From: Streptomyces fumanus
GTDB taxonomy: Bacteria > Actinomycetota > Actinomycetes > Streptomycetales > Streptomycetaceae
Length of the DNA: 64,000 nucleotides
Assembly (NCBI RefSeq): GCF_014655295.1
Contig: NZ_BNBI01000001.1
Location: 434,001-498,000 of the forward strand
Reading direction: 5' to 3'
Shown here: positions 54,830 through 64,000 of the stretch, in pieces
How the letters are laid out: each line of letters starts with the position of its first letter
Position numbering within the stretch: position 1 is the first letter of the stretch
Program-made: the position numbers and the translations under genes
The notes under the pieces: model-generated
What the model was told of the DNA's origin: nothing
What the model saw: the letters and a program-made list of their open reading frames with translations, nothing else
Databases searched by the model: none

Positions 54830-56470
54830 TCAGGACGTGCCGCTCGGGATCACGCAGTTCTTCGGCTGTGCCTTGCCGGTGGACCAGCCCAGGCCGACGA
54901 ACCGCAGGGTCCCGCGCGCGCCCCGGCCCGGGTTCAGTTCGACCACCGCGACCGGCTTGTCGTACGGATTGCCGCCGCTGGTCAGGCAGATCAGGCCGCT
55001 CGTGCCCCGCACCCGGTGCACCGACTGGAGTTTGGACCACTCCTGGCGGACGTCCGCGAGGCCGGGTGCCCGCTCGGCGTCGTTGCCCTGGACCTCGTGC
55101 AGGGCCGTGCCGATGGTGACCAGGCCGTCGTGGACGAGCATGGTGCGGGAATCCTCCAGGTCCGGGGTGGATCCCAGGTCCGTGCCCGCCTGACGCTCGC
55201 TCCTGATCAGGTTCTGGAGGGTCTCCAGGGCCGCCTTGGGCTCGGTGAGGTACTGCGGGCGTTCCGCGTCGGTGGGCTCGCGGTCGTGGGACGCCTGCCA
55301 CCGCTTCGTCCAGGCGGCCAGTTCGGTGTCCCAGGCGTCCGGGTGCGCGGGGGCGGCGTACTGGACCGTCACCTTCGCCGCGCCGTTCTCGCCGCCGCTC
55401 AACTGCGCCCAGTCCCGCTCCGACATGGTCTGCCGCAGCGAGGCCGCGTCCGAGCCGCTGACCAGGGTGAAGTGCCGGTCCGCGCAGGTCTGCCTGGCGA
55501 GCGTGAGCGCGAAGATCCGCAGGTGCAGGGTGCGTCCGGCGAAGTAGACGGTGTCGGCCTTCGAACCGCAGATGTTGTTGGCGATCTGCTCGAACTGGCT
55601 GCCGGTCGAGCCTGCCTCGTCGATGCCCGGCGATTCGAAGGGCATGTCGGCGGGGCCGGCCGCGCCCGTCTCCTCGATCCCCCGGAACGCGCGGGCCAGC
55701 GACTCCACGTAGGCGTCCCGGCGGTTGTCGTAGACCAGCACCGTCCTGGCGTTGCGCCGGCCGCGCTCGCCGTTGAAGTTGGCCAGCGCCTTGGCGGCCT
55801 CGCCGTTGGTGGGGATGATCCGGGCCAGGCCCGGGAAGCGCTGCTTCTCCCCGTCGACGTTCGCGATGCCGTCGCCGCTGATCCGGGAGGCGAGCACCGG
55901 GACGCCGCCCTCGGTCAGCCGTGCCACGGCCTGCCGGGTGGCGTCGAGGGTGAGGTTGAAGCCCGTGACGGCGCGCAGCTTGTCCTGGTCGGACTCCGCC
56001 ATGTCGAGCAGCGTGCTGACGACGTCGTGCTGATGGCCGTAGTTGCGCCCGGGGTTGGCCAGCACCAGCCGGATCTTGGGGACCTGGCCCTCGCCCGAGT
56101 TGGCCTGCCGCTGGCCCAGGTAGGCGCCCTGGAGGTCGCTGCGCATCTGCCGCCGCAGTCCGGGCGTGTCCGACTGCAGGGGCAGCATCATCGCCACGGT
56201 GACGTGCGGCTGGTCCGCGATCCGGTCGTTCTCCGCGGCGATGGCCCGGGCCACCGGTCCGATCTCCGGGGTGCCGAAGTCGTAGCCGGTGCCGTCGACG
56301 CCGACGCACTCGCCGCCGATCTTCTCGATGCCGTCGTGGCAGGTGTCCGGCCTGGTGAGGGCGGGCACGCCGTACAGGCCGGCGGCCACCAGCACCGCCA
56401 CCCCCGCCAGCGCGTAGAGGATCCTCCCCCACCTGGGCAGTCTGCGCCATCCGGGGATCCATCCGGGCAT
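54830..56470 (-). CDS. Membrane-anchored periplasmic-binding-protein-like (type 1 fold) protein
   Basis: 546-residue protein. One membrane segment (GRILYALAGVAVLVAAGLYG, about residues 17-36) is followed by an extracytoplasmic region resembling the two-lobed branched-chain-amino-acid-binding fold: VTVAMMLPLQSD, a ligand-type insertion around DLQGAYLGQRQAN and the second lobe at TVLVYDNRRDAY. There is no lipoprotein Cys and no permease or ABC ATPase nearby, so it is a sensor or anchored binder rather than a transporter part. The ATG at 56470 lies six bases past the stop of the ATPase gene, with GGAGG upstream. The pair looks like one functional unit. Confidence 0.75.
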   Translation of the reverse strand: MPGWIPGWRRLPRWGRILYALAGVAVLVAAGLYGVPALTRPDTCHDGIEKIGGECVGVDGTGYDFGTPEIGPVARAIAAENDRIADQPHVTVAMMLPLQSDTPGLRRQMRSDLQGAYLGQRQANSGEGQVPKIRLVLANPGRNYGHQHDVVSTLLDMAESDQDKLRAVTGFNLTLDATRQAVARLTEGGVPVLASRISGDGIANVDGEKQRFPGLARIIPTNGEAAKALANFNGERGRRNARTVLVYDNRRDAYVESLARAFRGIEETGAAGPADMPFESPGIDEAGSTGSQFEQIANNICGSKADTVYFAGRTLHLRIFALTLARQTCADRHFTLVSGSDAASLRQTMSERDWAQLSGGENGAAKVTVQYAAPAHPDAWDTELAAWTKRWQASHDREPTDAERPQYLTEPKAALETLQNLIRSERQAGTDLGSTPDLEDSRTMLVHDGLVTIGTALHEVQGNDAERAPGLADVRQEWSKLQSVHRVRGTSGLICLTSGGNPYDKPVAVVELNPGRGARGTLRFVGLGWSTGKAQPKNCVIPSGTS

Positions 56471-56475
56471 CCTCG

Positions 56476-58617
56476 TCACCTCCTCCGGCCGAGCTGATCG
56501 GTGCAGTCGCAGTGCAGCAGCGGACGTTCGTTGGCGACCAGCCGGCTCCACTCGGTGGCGGTCGGGCCGAGCTCTCCGGCGCCGTCGAAGTCCATGATCG
56601 ACAGTTGTCTCAGCAACTGCTCCAGGGTGCGGGCCATCTCACTCCCGGTCGGTCGGGTGCGCTCCTCGCACAGCCATACGGCGTGCAGCAGTTGGTCGAC
56701 GGTGCGGCGCAGCGGCGGTCCGTCGACCGGCACCAGCCCCTGGGCGCGCCGGCGGCGTTCGTCCGCCCCGCCCGGGTACGGCGCCTGGGCGATCTCCAGC
56801 AGTTCCTCGCACCACGGGCCGGGACGGCCGGGGAGGCCGGCGGCGAGGTGGCGGACCACGTCGTCGACGCCGCCGGAGACGAGGTGGTGGTTCATCCGGT
56901 GCACGGCCGCCGAGCGGAACGCGCCGCCGCCCGGCTCGCTGAGGGTGTAGTGGTCGCGCAGCAGGTGGTGGTCGGCGTACCAGGCGGCGCCGTCGCGCTG
57001 GAGGCCGTACAGCCGGTGCACCAGCAACTGGCGCAGGCCGAAGTCGCCGATGAAGTGCCGCGCGCAGCCGGGCCATCCGGTCTCGTGCAGCAGCCGCGCG
57101 ACCTCGTGGGCGGTCAGGCGGTGGACGCGGTCCCCCTGGTGGTGGCGGAGCAGTACGTCCGCGCAGTGCGGGTCGTGCGCCACGGACAGGTGGGTGAGGA
57201 GGTCGAGCCACTGGTCGTGGTGCTCGGCCGCGAGCCGCACCGGCATCTGGTCGAGGACCAGTTCCTGGAGCAGTACGTCCGCCACCGGCCGCCCGGGGGC
57301 GCCGTCGGGGTGGTGCAGCTCGGCGTCCAGGATGGCCCGGTCGTTGTCGTCCGGCTCCATCGGGTGGTCGGCGGCGGCGGTGGCCAGCCGGATCACCGAG
57401 TGCGGCCGGCCGCCGCTGAGCTGGGCCACGGCGGCGGCGATCCGGCGGCGATGGATGCCGCTGCCCCGCCCCGCGTTCATCTGGATGCGCTCGGTCTCCC
57501 GGCGCAGTTGGTCGCCGGTGAGGAACGGCATCCGCAGCATGAGCACCCCGGCGGAGAGCGGGCCCCGGTCCTGTTCCGGGTCGGCGCGGCGGGTCCAGGT
57601 GGCCGGCACCCCGTCGGCGGGCCGGAACTCCGCCATCGGCCGGGGTGCCAGGCCCCCGTGCAGGAAGTCGCCGCCGTCCGCCCGGCGGGCCGTGCCCACG
57701 ATCACCACGCGGTCGCGCTGCCCGGCCCGGCGGTCGGTGAGGACGGCGCGCAGCAGTTGCTCTCCCAGCGGCTGGTCGGCGTGGTCCAGCAGCAGCCCGG
57801 GGCGGCCGACCCGGCCCAGCCAGCCGCCCAGCCCGCCGTAGGCCGCCTCCAGGTCCTCGCGCAGGGCGCGGAACAGGAAGCGCTCGGCGTCCTCCCGCCG
57901 CTCGTCGCCGGCCCGGAAGTCGGCGGCGAGCCGGCTCAGCCCGTGCTTGGGCTGGCCGGCCGCGCCGGGGTAGTCGCCGTAGAGCCGGGTCAGTGCCGCC
58001 TCGGCCCGGGGCGTCACGCGCTCGAAGAGGGCGTCGAGCAGCGCGGTGAGCGCGGCCGCCCCGTACGGGCCGAGCGTCTGGCCGGCCAGCACCTCCAGCA
58101 TCTTGCGTACCGCGCCCAGCAGGGCGCCGCGCCAGAAGTCGCGCGCCCCCAGCCCGCGCAGGCGGGGCTGCTGGATCAGCTCCTCGTACCGCTCGACCTC
58201 GGTTCTGATCGCCTCGCCGGTGCCGTCCGCGACGCCGGTCGAGATCACCGCCAGGCCCGCGAAGAGCCGCGGGAAGGTGAACCCGCCGCCGGTGCCCCGC
58301 CAGGTGTGCAGCAGCAGCGCGGCCTCGACCAGGATCTCCGTCACCGCCGAGCGGGCACCGGGTTCCGGCCGGGCCCGGTCGGCGTACCCCACCGAGGCGC
58401 AGTCCAGCGCGATCACCGGCACCTGGCGGGCGAAACGGTCCCGCACCGCCCGCAGCAGCCGCCCCTTGCCCATCCCCGGGCCGCCGGTGAGCAGCACCAC
58501 GGGCAGGTCGGGTCCGTACAGCGGTTTGCGGTCGGCGCCCGACGGCGACCGCCCTAACAGGCGCGCGAAGAAACCGTCCGCGTCGAGGAGTTTCTCGAAG
58601 CCCAGGTCCTCATACAC
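56476..58617 (-). CDS. Large P-loop ATPase (STAND-like), partner of the binding protein
   Basis: 713-residue cytoplasmic protein. The Walker A motif GGPGMGKG is at residues 45-52; VPVIALDCASVG and RPGLLLDHADQ could supply strand 2 and a Walker-B-like acidic residue. Arg-rich and His-rich helical sequence follows (AEHHDQWLDLLTHLSVAHDPH). No nuclease, TIR, transmembrane or known effector domain is seen. The GTG at 58617 has GGGGGAG four bases upstream. It is followed at once by the membrane-anchored binding-protein-like gene. Function unknown; a signalling or conflict role is an inference from the STAND-like architecture. Confidence 0.7.
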   Translation of the reverse strand: MYEDLGFEKLLDADGFFARLLGRSPSGADRKPLYGPDLPVVLLTGGPGMGKGRLLRAVRDRFARQVPVIALDCASVGYADRARPEPGARSAVTEILVEAALLLHTWRGTGGGFTFPRLFAGLAVISTGVADGTGEAIRTEVERYEELIQQPRLRGLGARDFWRGALLGAVRKMLEVLAGQTLGPYGAAALTALLDALFERVTPRAEAALTRLYGDYPGAAGQPKHGLSRLAADFRAGDERREDAERFLFRALREDLEAAYGGLGGWLGRVGRPGLLLDHADQPLGEQLLRAVLTDRRAGQRDRVVIVGTARRADGGDFLHGGLAPRPMAEFRPADGVPATWTRRADPEQDRGPLSAGVLMLRMPFLTGDQLRRETERIQMNAGRGSGIHRRRIAAAVAQLSGGRPHSVIRLATAAADHPMEPDDNDRAILDAELHHPDGAPGRPVADVLLQELVLDQMPVRLAAEHHDQWLDLLTHLSVAHDPHCADVLLRHHQGDRVHRLTAHEVARLLHETGWPGCARHFIGDFGLRQLLVHRLYGLQRDGAAWYADHHLLRDHYTLSEPGGGAFRSAAVHRMNHHLVSGGVDDVVRHLAAGLPGRPGPWCEELLEIAQAPYPGGADERRRRAQGLVPVDGPPLRRTVDQLLHAVWLCEERTRPTGSEMARTLEQLLRQLSIMDFDGAGELGPTATEWSRLVANERPLLHCDCTDQLGRRR

Positions 58618-58788
58618 GCATCTCCCCCGTGGACGCCCTCCCGCCCGTGGGCGGGTGACCTATGTGGTGCACGGAGATTAGTGGAGCATGCGGCCTTCTG
58701 ACAGATCAACGGCTGTTATGGGACAGGACGGTTGTGAGCGGATCCCGTATCTGACGGTCCGTCCGGTCCGTCCTTCTTCAGTCCTTCT

Positions 58789-60561
58789 TCAGTCCTTCTC
58801 GAGCAGCAGTTCGGTGTTGCGGTCCCCCGCGCCGCCCGCCAGGTCGGTGCGGGCGCCGGGGGCGTTGAGGGACAGCTCCCGGTAGAGGGCGGCGAGGCCG
58901 GTCTGGGACAGGTCGGTGACGTCGGTGCGGGCCGGGGCGGCGGACTCCACCAGGGTGGTGAACACCGACAGGGTGCCGTCCTTGTTGTCGGTCAGCTCGA
59001 TCACCCGGGCGAGCTGGGGGTGGTCGACGTGGGAGGCGGTGGAGATCTCCCAGAAGGACCCGCCGTCCGGTCCGGTGTGCGGGGTCACGGCGTTGCGGTG
59101 GATGTGGCCGTTGACCCAGGCGGCGACGTTGCGGTGGCGGGCCAGCACGGCGAGGAGGTCGGCGCCGGTGTGCCGGGCCTCGTCCGGGCGGGCCGGGTCG
59201 GGGCGGGTGTTGTCCATGGTCCGGCTGGTGTGGTGGCTGAAGACGACGGCGTGCGCGTCCCGGTGCTCGGTGAGCGTCCGGTCCAGCCAGGCGAGCTGGG
59301 CCGCGCCGATGGAGCCCTCGTAGTGGCCGCCCGGGTCGGTGGTGTCCAGGCTGACGCCGATCACGTCGTCGGCGATGCGGAAGGCGTAGTACTGGGTGCC
59401 CGCCTGGAGGTTGGCGGCGGAGTAGCCGTGGCCGGCCGGACCGGGGCCGAGGTGGGCCGGGTCGAGGTGGGCGGTGAGGTAGTCGGCCGGGGTGAAGGGC
59501 GCGCGCCGCTCGTCGGGGGTGACCGGGCGCATGGCGCGGGCGTGGGCCGCCAGGAACTCGCGGTACCGGACGCCCCGGGGGTCCCGGTCGTCCTTCAGGG
59601 CGCTCTGCAGCCGCTTCGCCTCGGCGGCGGACAGCTCCATCAGCTTGCGGCCGCCGACGGCGAGTTCGGCGAGGTAGGAGTCGCCGTGGCTGGCGTAGCA
59701 GCCGAGCGGCATGGCGTCGTGGTTGCCGACGGTGGAGTACCAGGGCAGGTTGAGGCCGGGGCTGCGGACCTCGCGGATCGCGGCGGCCAGGAACCCCTCG
59801 ATGTGGGGGAAGCCGAGGCGCTTGTCGGCGTCGCGGACGGCCGCGTCGGGCTGCCAGTACCGGGTGAGTCCGCTGTTCTGGACGCCCTCGTAGTGCCGGG
59901 GGTCACCGGAGTTGGGGGTGATCCGGCCACCGCTCATCACGGTGAGGAACCAGTCCAGTTCGGTACGGGCGTTGTTGTCGGTGTTGTCGCCGGTGGTCAT
60001 GGCGAAGCGCAGCGGGGCGCCGGTGACGGGGCCGCCGCGCAGCGCGTTGACCCGCTCGACCAGGGCGATGGCGCCCTGCACGGTGAGCGCCTCCTGGGGC
60101 CGCCAGGCGTGCGGGTCGGTGGCGCGCAGGTACTCCAGGCGCAGCGGGTGCTGGGTGTCGGTCAGGTGCAGGTCGGTGAGCTGGACGAAGGCGGCGAGCG
60201 GGACCCGGCGGCCGGCCCGGCCGGACCTCGGCCCGGCCAGCTCGCCGCGGACCACCCGCCGCCAGCCGGGGCCGTCGCCGAGGCGGCGGTAGCCGGAGGT
60301 GCCGCGCGGGGTGGCGACGGAGGCGAGGGTGGTGCCGCGGGTGTAGGGGGCCAGGGGGGCGGCGGGGGCCTCGCGGGAGGTGAGGACGGGGCCGGTGGCG
60401 TCGGCGGCGGGTCCGGTGGCGTCGGCGGCGGCGGCCGTGCGCTCGCCGGGGCGCAGGGCGAGGCCGGCGCCCGCGGAGAGGGCCACCGCCCCGGTGACGG
60501 CGAGGACGGCGCGGCGGTGGACTCCGGGCCCGGAGCCGGTGACTGAGCGTGTGCGCGACAT
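58789..60561 (-). CDS. Tat-exported TIGR03767 family metallophosphoesterase
   Basis: 590-residue secreted calcineurin-like phosphoesterase. The N-terminus VHRRAVLAVTGAVALSAGAG is a twin-arginine signal. Metal-binding motifs follow in order: QLTDLHLTD, TGDNTDN, TVGNHDAMP, VVFSHHT and NGHIHRN. The family is actinobacterial and of unknown substrate. A duplicated ADATGP segment follows the signal peptide. The ATG at 60561 has GGGGAGAG upstream. Spacer 58618-58788 to the ATPase gene has no gene. Confidence 0.9.
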   Translation of the reverse strand: MSRTRSVTGSGPGVHRRAVLAVTGAVALSAGAGLALRPGERTAAAADATGPAADATGPVLTSREAPAAPLAPYTRGTTLASVATPRGTSGYRRLGDGPGWRRVVRGELAGPRSGRAGRRVPLAAFVQLTDLHLTDTQHPLRLEYLRATDPHAWRPQEALTVQGAIALVERVNALRGGPVTGAPLRFAMTTGDNTDNNARTELDWFLTVMSGGRITPNSGDPRHYEGVQNSGLTRYWQPDAAVRDADKRLGFPHIEGFLAAAIREVRSPGLNLPWYSTVGNHDAMPLGCYASHGDSYLAELAVGGRKLMELSAAEAKRLQSALKDDRDPRGVRYREFLAAHARAMRPVTPDERRAPFTPADYLTAHLDPAHLGPGPAGHGYSAANLQAGTQYYAFRIADDVIGVSLDTTDPGGHYEGSIGAAQLAWLDRTLTEHRDAHAVVFSHHTSRTMDNTRPDPARPDEARHTGADLLAVLARHRNVAAWVNGHIHRNAVTPHTGPDGGSFWEISTASHVDHPQLARVIELTDNKDGTLSVFTTLVESAAPARTDVTDLSQTGLAALYRELSLNAPGARTDLAGGAGDRNTELLLEKD

Positions 60562-61059
60562 GCGTTTCTCTCCCCGGGTGCGAACGCGTCGGCGATGGCG
60601 GCGGACGGATCGCTTCCGCGGACCCGCCGCCTCCACCGGATCGTTGGCACCGGGGGTGACCTGCGTGTGAACGCGACCGCAACGCGCGACACCGATCACC
60701 GGACGTGGATCACCCACGCCGCTCCGGCGCCCCGCGCGCCCGCCGCCGCCCGGGGAACGACCGCGCCTCTTCCGCCCCGGTCGTCTCACCAAACGTGACG
60801 ATCGCCTCACCGGGGGACCGCAGCCCCGCGGTGAGTTGGTATGGGGGGAGGTGTCCCTTGTGTCGGCGGTGGCGTATGGCGGGAGTACGCCATGGCCGTA
60901 TCGCGTCCTGGTCGGCCCTCCCCAAACAGCGGTCGGGTGCGTCAAGCTGAGCGGTCGTCCGGGATCGCATTCCGGACTGCTTGCGATCAGACCCGACCGG
61001 TCTTGGTCGTAGTTGTGCCGTCACGTTCTCAGGGATGCCGAAACCTGCAAGGGATGCCG
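60562..61059. promoter_or_regulatory. 498-bp divergent promoter region between phosphoesterase and S8 protease genes
   Basis: No gene. Two perfect inverted repeats stand out: ATGGCG/CGCCAT (60876-60881, 60888-60893) and GATCGCA/TGCGATC (60963-60969, 60982-60988). The second lies 72 bases before the protease start and is the better operator candidate. Both genes encode exported enzymes and could share control. Confidence 0.45.
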
Positions 61060-64000
61060 ATGACCCACACCTCCCCGCGCGAGCCGAGGCCGGGCAGCAG
61101 ACGCGCGGCCCGTGCCGCCCTGGCCGCCGGTCTGGTCGCCGCGCTCGCCGCGGCCGGGCCGATACCCATGGCCATGGCCGCCGACGACCCGGCCGCGGCC
61201 GCCCCGGCCGACCTCGGCGCCAAGTCCGCGCACGACAAGCTCGGTCCGGACGACGCCGACCTGCTCGCCGAGGCCAAGGCCGACGGCGAGAAGACCATCA
61301 CCATGATGGTCGCCACCGCGCCCGGCAAGACCGAGCGGGTCGCCGAGGAACTCGACGCCGTCGACGGCGGCACGGTCGGCCGGACCTACGACAAGCTCGG
61401 CTACGTCCGCGCCACCGTCCCCACCGCCAAGGCCGACGCGGCGATCGCCGCCGCCGCCGAGCTCTCCTCCGTGCACGGCATCGACCTGCGCCAGGAGATC
61501 GCGCTGGACGACCCGACGCCGAGCGCCGACACCGCCGAGGGCGCCGCCGCCAAGGCGTCGGCCGCCTACCCGGCGCCGAACCGCAGGACGCCCGCCGCCA
61601 ACCCGTACAACCCGTCCTTCGAGACGGGCGCCGTCGACTTCGTCAAGCGCAACCCGAAGGCGGACGGCCGCGGCGTCACCATCGGCATCCTCGACTCCGG
61701 CGTGGACCTCGCCCACCCGGCGCTGCAGAAGACCACCACCGGGCAGCGCAAGATCGTCGACTGGGTGACCGCCACCGACCCGGTCGTCGACGGCGACCGC
61801 ACCTGGCGCCCGATGCTGACCGGCGTCTCCGGGCCCGCCTTCACCTACGGCGGCGAGAGCTGGACCGCCCCGGCGGGCTCCTACCGGATCAGCACCTTCC
61901 TGGAGTCGTACACTACCGGCGGCGACGCCGCGGGCGACGCCAACCGCGACGGCGACACCACCGACTCCTGGGGCGTGCTCTACGACCCGGCGGCCGGCAC
62001 GGTCCGCGTCGACCTCAACGACAACCACGACTTCACCGACGACACCCCGATGAAGCCGTACAAGGACGGTTTCCAGGTCGGGTACTTCGGCACCGACGAC
62101 CCGTCCACGGACGTCGCCGAACGCCAGCCCTTCGTGGTGGAGATCCGCAAGGACGTCGTCTACAACGGCGCCGGCGCCAAGGCCGACTTCGTCAACATCG
62201 GCGTCATCGAGTCCGAGCACGGCACCCACGTCGCCGGCATCACCGCCGCCAACGGCCTGTTCGGCGGCAAGATGAACGGCGCCGCCCCGGGCGCGCAGAT
62301 CGTCTCCTCGCGGGCCTGCACCTGGTCCGGCGGCTGCACCAACGTCGCGCTCACCGAGGGCATGGTGGACCTCGTCGTCAACCGCGGCGTCGACATCGTC
62401 AACATGTCCATCGGCGGCCTGCCCTCGCTCAACGACGGCAACAACGCCCGCGCCGAGCTGTACACCCGGCTCATCGACGACTACGGCGTCCAGTTGGTGA
62501 TCTCCGCGGGCAACGACGGCCCCGGCGCCAACACCATCGGCGACCCCGGCCTGGCCGACAAGGTCATCTCGGTCGGCGCCTCCATCTCCAAGGAGACCTG
62601 GGCCGCCAACTACGGCTCGGCGGTGGAGAAGAAGTACGCCATGATGCCGTTCTCCTCGCGCGGGCCGCGCGAGGACGGCGGGTTCACGCCGACGCTGACC
62701 GCGCCCGGCGCCGCGATCAACACCATCCAGACCTGGCTGCCCGGCGCCCCCGTCGCCGAGGCCGGCTACGCGCTGCCCGCCGGGTACGGCATGCTCCAGG
62801 GCACCTCGATGGCCTCCCCGCAGGCCGCGGGCGCCTCCGCGCTGCTGCTGTCGGCCGCCCAGCAGAAGCACCTCGACCTCACCCCGGCCAAGCTGCGCAC
62901 GGCGCTGACCTCGACCGCCCGCCACATCAAGGGCACCCAGGCGTACGAGGAGGGCTCCGGCCTGATCGACATCGTGGACGCCTGGAAGGTGATCCGGGCC
63001 GGCGCCGCCGCGCACGACTACACCGTCAAGGCCCCGGTCGACACCGCCTTCTCCGCCAGGCTGGAGACCCCGGGCTACGGCACCGGCCTCTACGACCGCG
63101 AGGGCGGCCTGAAGGCCGGTCAGAAGAAGACGTACGACATCACCCTCACCCGCACCTCCGGCGCCGACCGCCCGGTCCGGCACGAGCTGGGCCTCGCCAA
63201 CAACGCCGGGGACACCTTCCGGATCGTCGGGTCCCGCACGGTGAACCTGCCGCTGAACCAGCCGGTCACCGTCAAGGTGCAGGCCGCGCCCCGGTCCGCC
63301 GGGCTCAAGAGCGCGATCCTCACGGTCGACGACCCGCGCACCGCGGGCACCGACCGGCAGGTCATGGCCACCGTCGTGGTCTCGACGCCGCTGAAGTACA
63401 CCTACTCGGCGTCCGGTTCGGTGCAGCGCAACAGCACCACCTCGTACTTCGTGACCGTCCCCGAGGGCGCGAAGACGCTGGAGGTCGCCATCGGCGGGCT
63501 CAAGGGCAAGAGCCAGACCCGGTTCATCACCATCCACCCGTACGGCGTCCCGCTCGACGAGACCTCCACGCCGTACTGCTACAACAACTACCTCGACGGC
63601 AACGGCTGCCGGCCCGACGTACGCTCGTACGCCGACCCGGAGCCCGGCGTCTGGGAGATCGAGGTCGAGTCGCGCCGCACCTCGCCGCTGCTCGACAACC
63701 CCTACCGCCTCGACATCGCCGTGCTCGGCGCGGACTTCGACCCGGAGACCGTGACCGTGCCCGAGGCCGAGGTGGGCACCCCGGCCACCGCGACCTGGAC
63801 GGTGACCAACCGGTACGCCCCGATCGACGGCAGGCTGACCGGCGGGCCGCTGGGCTCGGCCGCGGCCTCCCGCCCGTCCATCGCGCAGGGCCAGACGCGC
63901 ACCTCCACGGTCGAGGTGCCCGCGGGCGCCGACTCCCTGGACGTGGCCATCGGAGGCGTCTCCGACGCCGGGGCCGACCTCGACCTGGCGGTGTACGACG
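61060..64000 (+). CDS. Secreted S8 (subtilisin-like) serine peptidase, 3' end outside window
   Basis: At least 980 codons, running off the right edge. A signal peptide (RAARAALAAGLVAALAAAG ... AMA) is followed by a propeptide-like region and a subtilisin catalytic domain with Asp in GILDSGVD, His in EHGTHVAG and Ser in GTSMASPQ. An insertion of about 160 residues separates the Asp and His motifs, a feature of large Streptomyces subtilases. C-terminal beta-rich domains (from about residue 690) follow. AAGGG lies six bases before the ATG at 61060, which decides it over the ATG at 61054. The triad is intact, so it should be active outside the cell. Confidence 0.92.
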   Translation, partial: MTHTSPREPRPGSRRAARAALAAGLVAALAAAGPIPMAMAADDPAAAAPADLGAKSAHDKLGPDDADLLAEAKADGEKTITMMVATAPGKTERVAEELDAVDGGTVGRTYDKLGYVRATVPTAKADAAIAAAAELSSVHGIDLRQEIALDDPTPSADTAEGAAAKASAAYPAPNRRTPAANPYNPSFETGAVDFVKRNPKADGRGVTIGILDSGVDLAHPALQKTTTGQRKIVDWVTATDPVVDGDRTWRPMLTGVSGPAFTYGGESWTAPAGSYRISTFLESYTTGGDAAGDANRDGDTTDSWGVLYDPAAGTVRVDLNDNHDFTDDTPMKPYKDGFQVGYFGTDDPSTDVAERQPFVVEIRKDVVYNGAGAKADFVNIGVIESEHGTHVAGITAANGLFGGKMNGAAPGAQIVSSRACTWSGGCTNVALTEGMVDLVVNRGVDIVNMSIGGLPSLNDGNNARAELYTRLIDDYGVQLVISAGNDGPGANTIGDPGLADKVISVGASISKETWAANYGSAVEKKYAMMPFSSRGPREDGGFTPTLTAPGAAINTIQTWLPGAPVAEAGYALPAGYGMLQGTSMASPQAAGASALLLSAAQQKHLDLTPAKLRTALTSTARHIKGTQAYEEGSGLIDIVDAWKVIRAGAAAHDYTVKAPVDTAFSARLETPGYGTGLYDREGGLKAGQKKTYDITLTRTSGADRPVRHELGLANNAGDTFRIVGSRTVNLPLNQPVTVKVQAAPRSAGLKSAILTVDDPRTAGTDRQVMATVVVSTPLKYTYSASGSVQRNSTTSYFVTVPEGAKTLEVAIGGLKGKSQTRFITIHPYGVPLDETSTPYCYNNYLDGNGCRPDVRSYADPEPGVWEIEVESRRTSPLLDNPYRLDIAVLGADFDPETVTVPEAEVGTPATATWTVTNRYAPIDGRLTGGPLGSAAASRPSIAQGQTRTSTVEVPAGADSLDVAIGGVSDAGADLDLAVYD

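Overview
This is a high-GC actinobacterial chromosome segment, almost certainly from Streptomyces. The evidence is strong G/C bias at third codon positions, many GTG starts, an mre/rod morphogenesis cluster, paired clpP1/clpP2, a nickel-type (Nur) box in front of sodF, and a gene order (rne ... radical SAM ... rodA-mrdA-mreDCB-ndk-folC-valS-clpX-clpP2-clpP1-tig-tRNAs ... sodF ... pepN) that, from memory, matches the SCO2599-SCO2643 part of S. coelicolor. All functional calls rest on motifs and recall of families; no searches were run.

Layout. 1-4313: 3' side of rne (runs off the left edge) and the DUF2344 partner gene. 4314-16025: an accessory island of about 11.7 kb that separates the DUF2344 gene from its usual radical SAM partner. 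It holds a compact eight-gene acyl-assembly cluster (thioester reductase, ACP, KAS III, E1-alpha, E1-beta, E2, ACP, KAS II), a coiled-coil/Mrr-nuclease/TerD fusion protein, an SDR gene interrupted by an in-frame TGA, and a divergent MarR regulator with a palindromic operator. 16026-26334: radical SAM, CYTH-CHAD protein and the rodA-mrdA-mreD-mreC-mreB cell-shape operon, with a CTAG-rich octamer repeat between mreB and mreC. 26335-31822: ndk, DUF4233, folC, valS. 31961-38149: a proline-rich anchored protein, clpX, clpP2, clpP1, tig, tRNA-Pro, tRNA-Gly and a small membrane protein. 38150-50309: mixed housekeeping and accessory genes (acyltransferase, HD protein, PP2C phosphatase, Eis-like acetyltransferase, Nei-like glycosylase, rpiB, two related amino-acid permeases flanking bioY, sodF, a mycothiol-type DsbA-like protein). 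50457-64000: pepN, an AbiEi-like/DUF559-like orphan, a decayed regulator locus, a two-gene P-loop ATPase plus membrane-anchored periplasmic-binding-protein unit, a Tat-exported metallophosphoesterase and the start of a secreted S8 protease (runs off the right edge).

The most interesting part is the island cluster. Three translationally coupled modules, ACP+KAS III, E1-alpha+E1-beta+E2 and ACP+KAS II, follow a stand-alone thioester reductase that carries a rare TTA (bldA-type) codon. All catalytic residues I can check are intact. The layout suggests that a TPP/lipoyl complex makes an acyl unit that is passed to a carrier protein, extended by two ketosynthases and released by reduction. The product is unknown to me. 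The fusion of an Mrr-type nuclease to TerD and the ATPase/binding-protein pair are two further poorly described systems.
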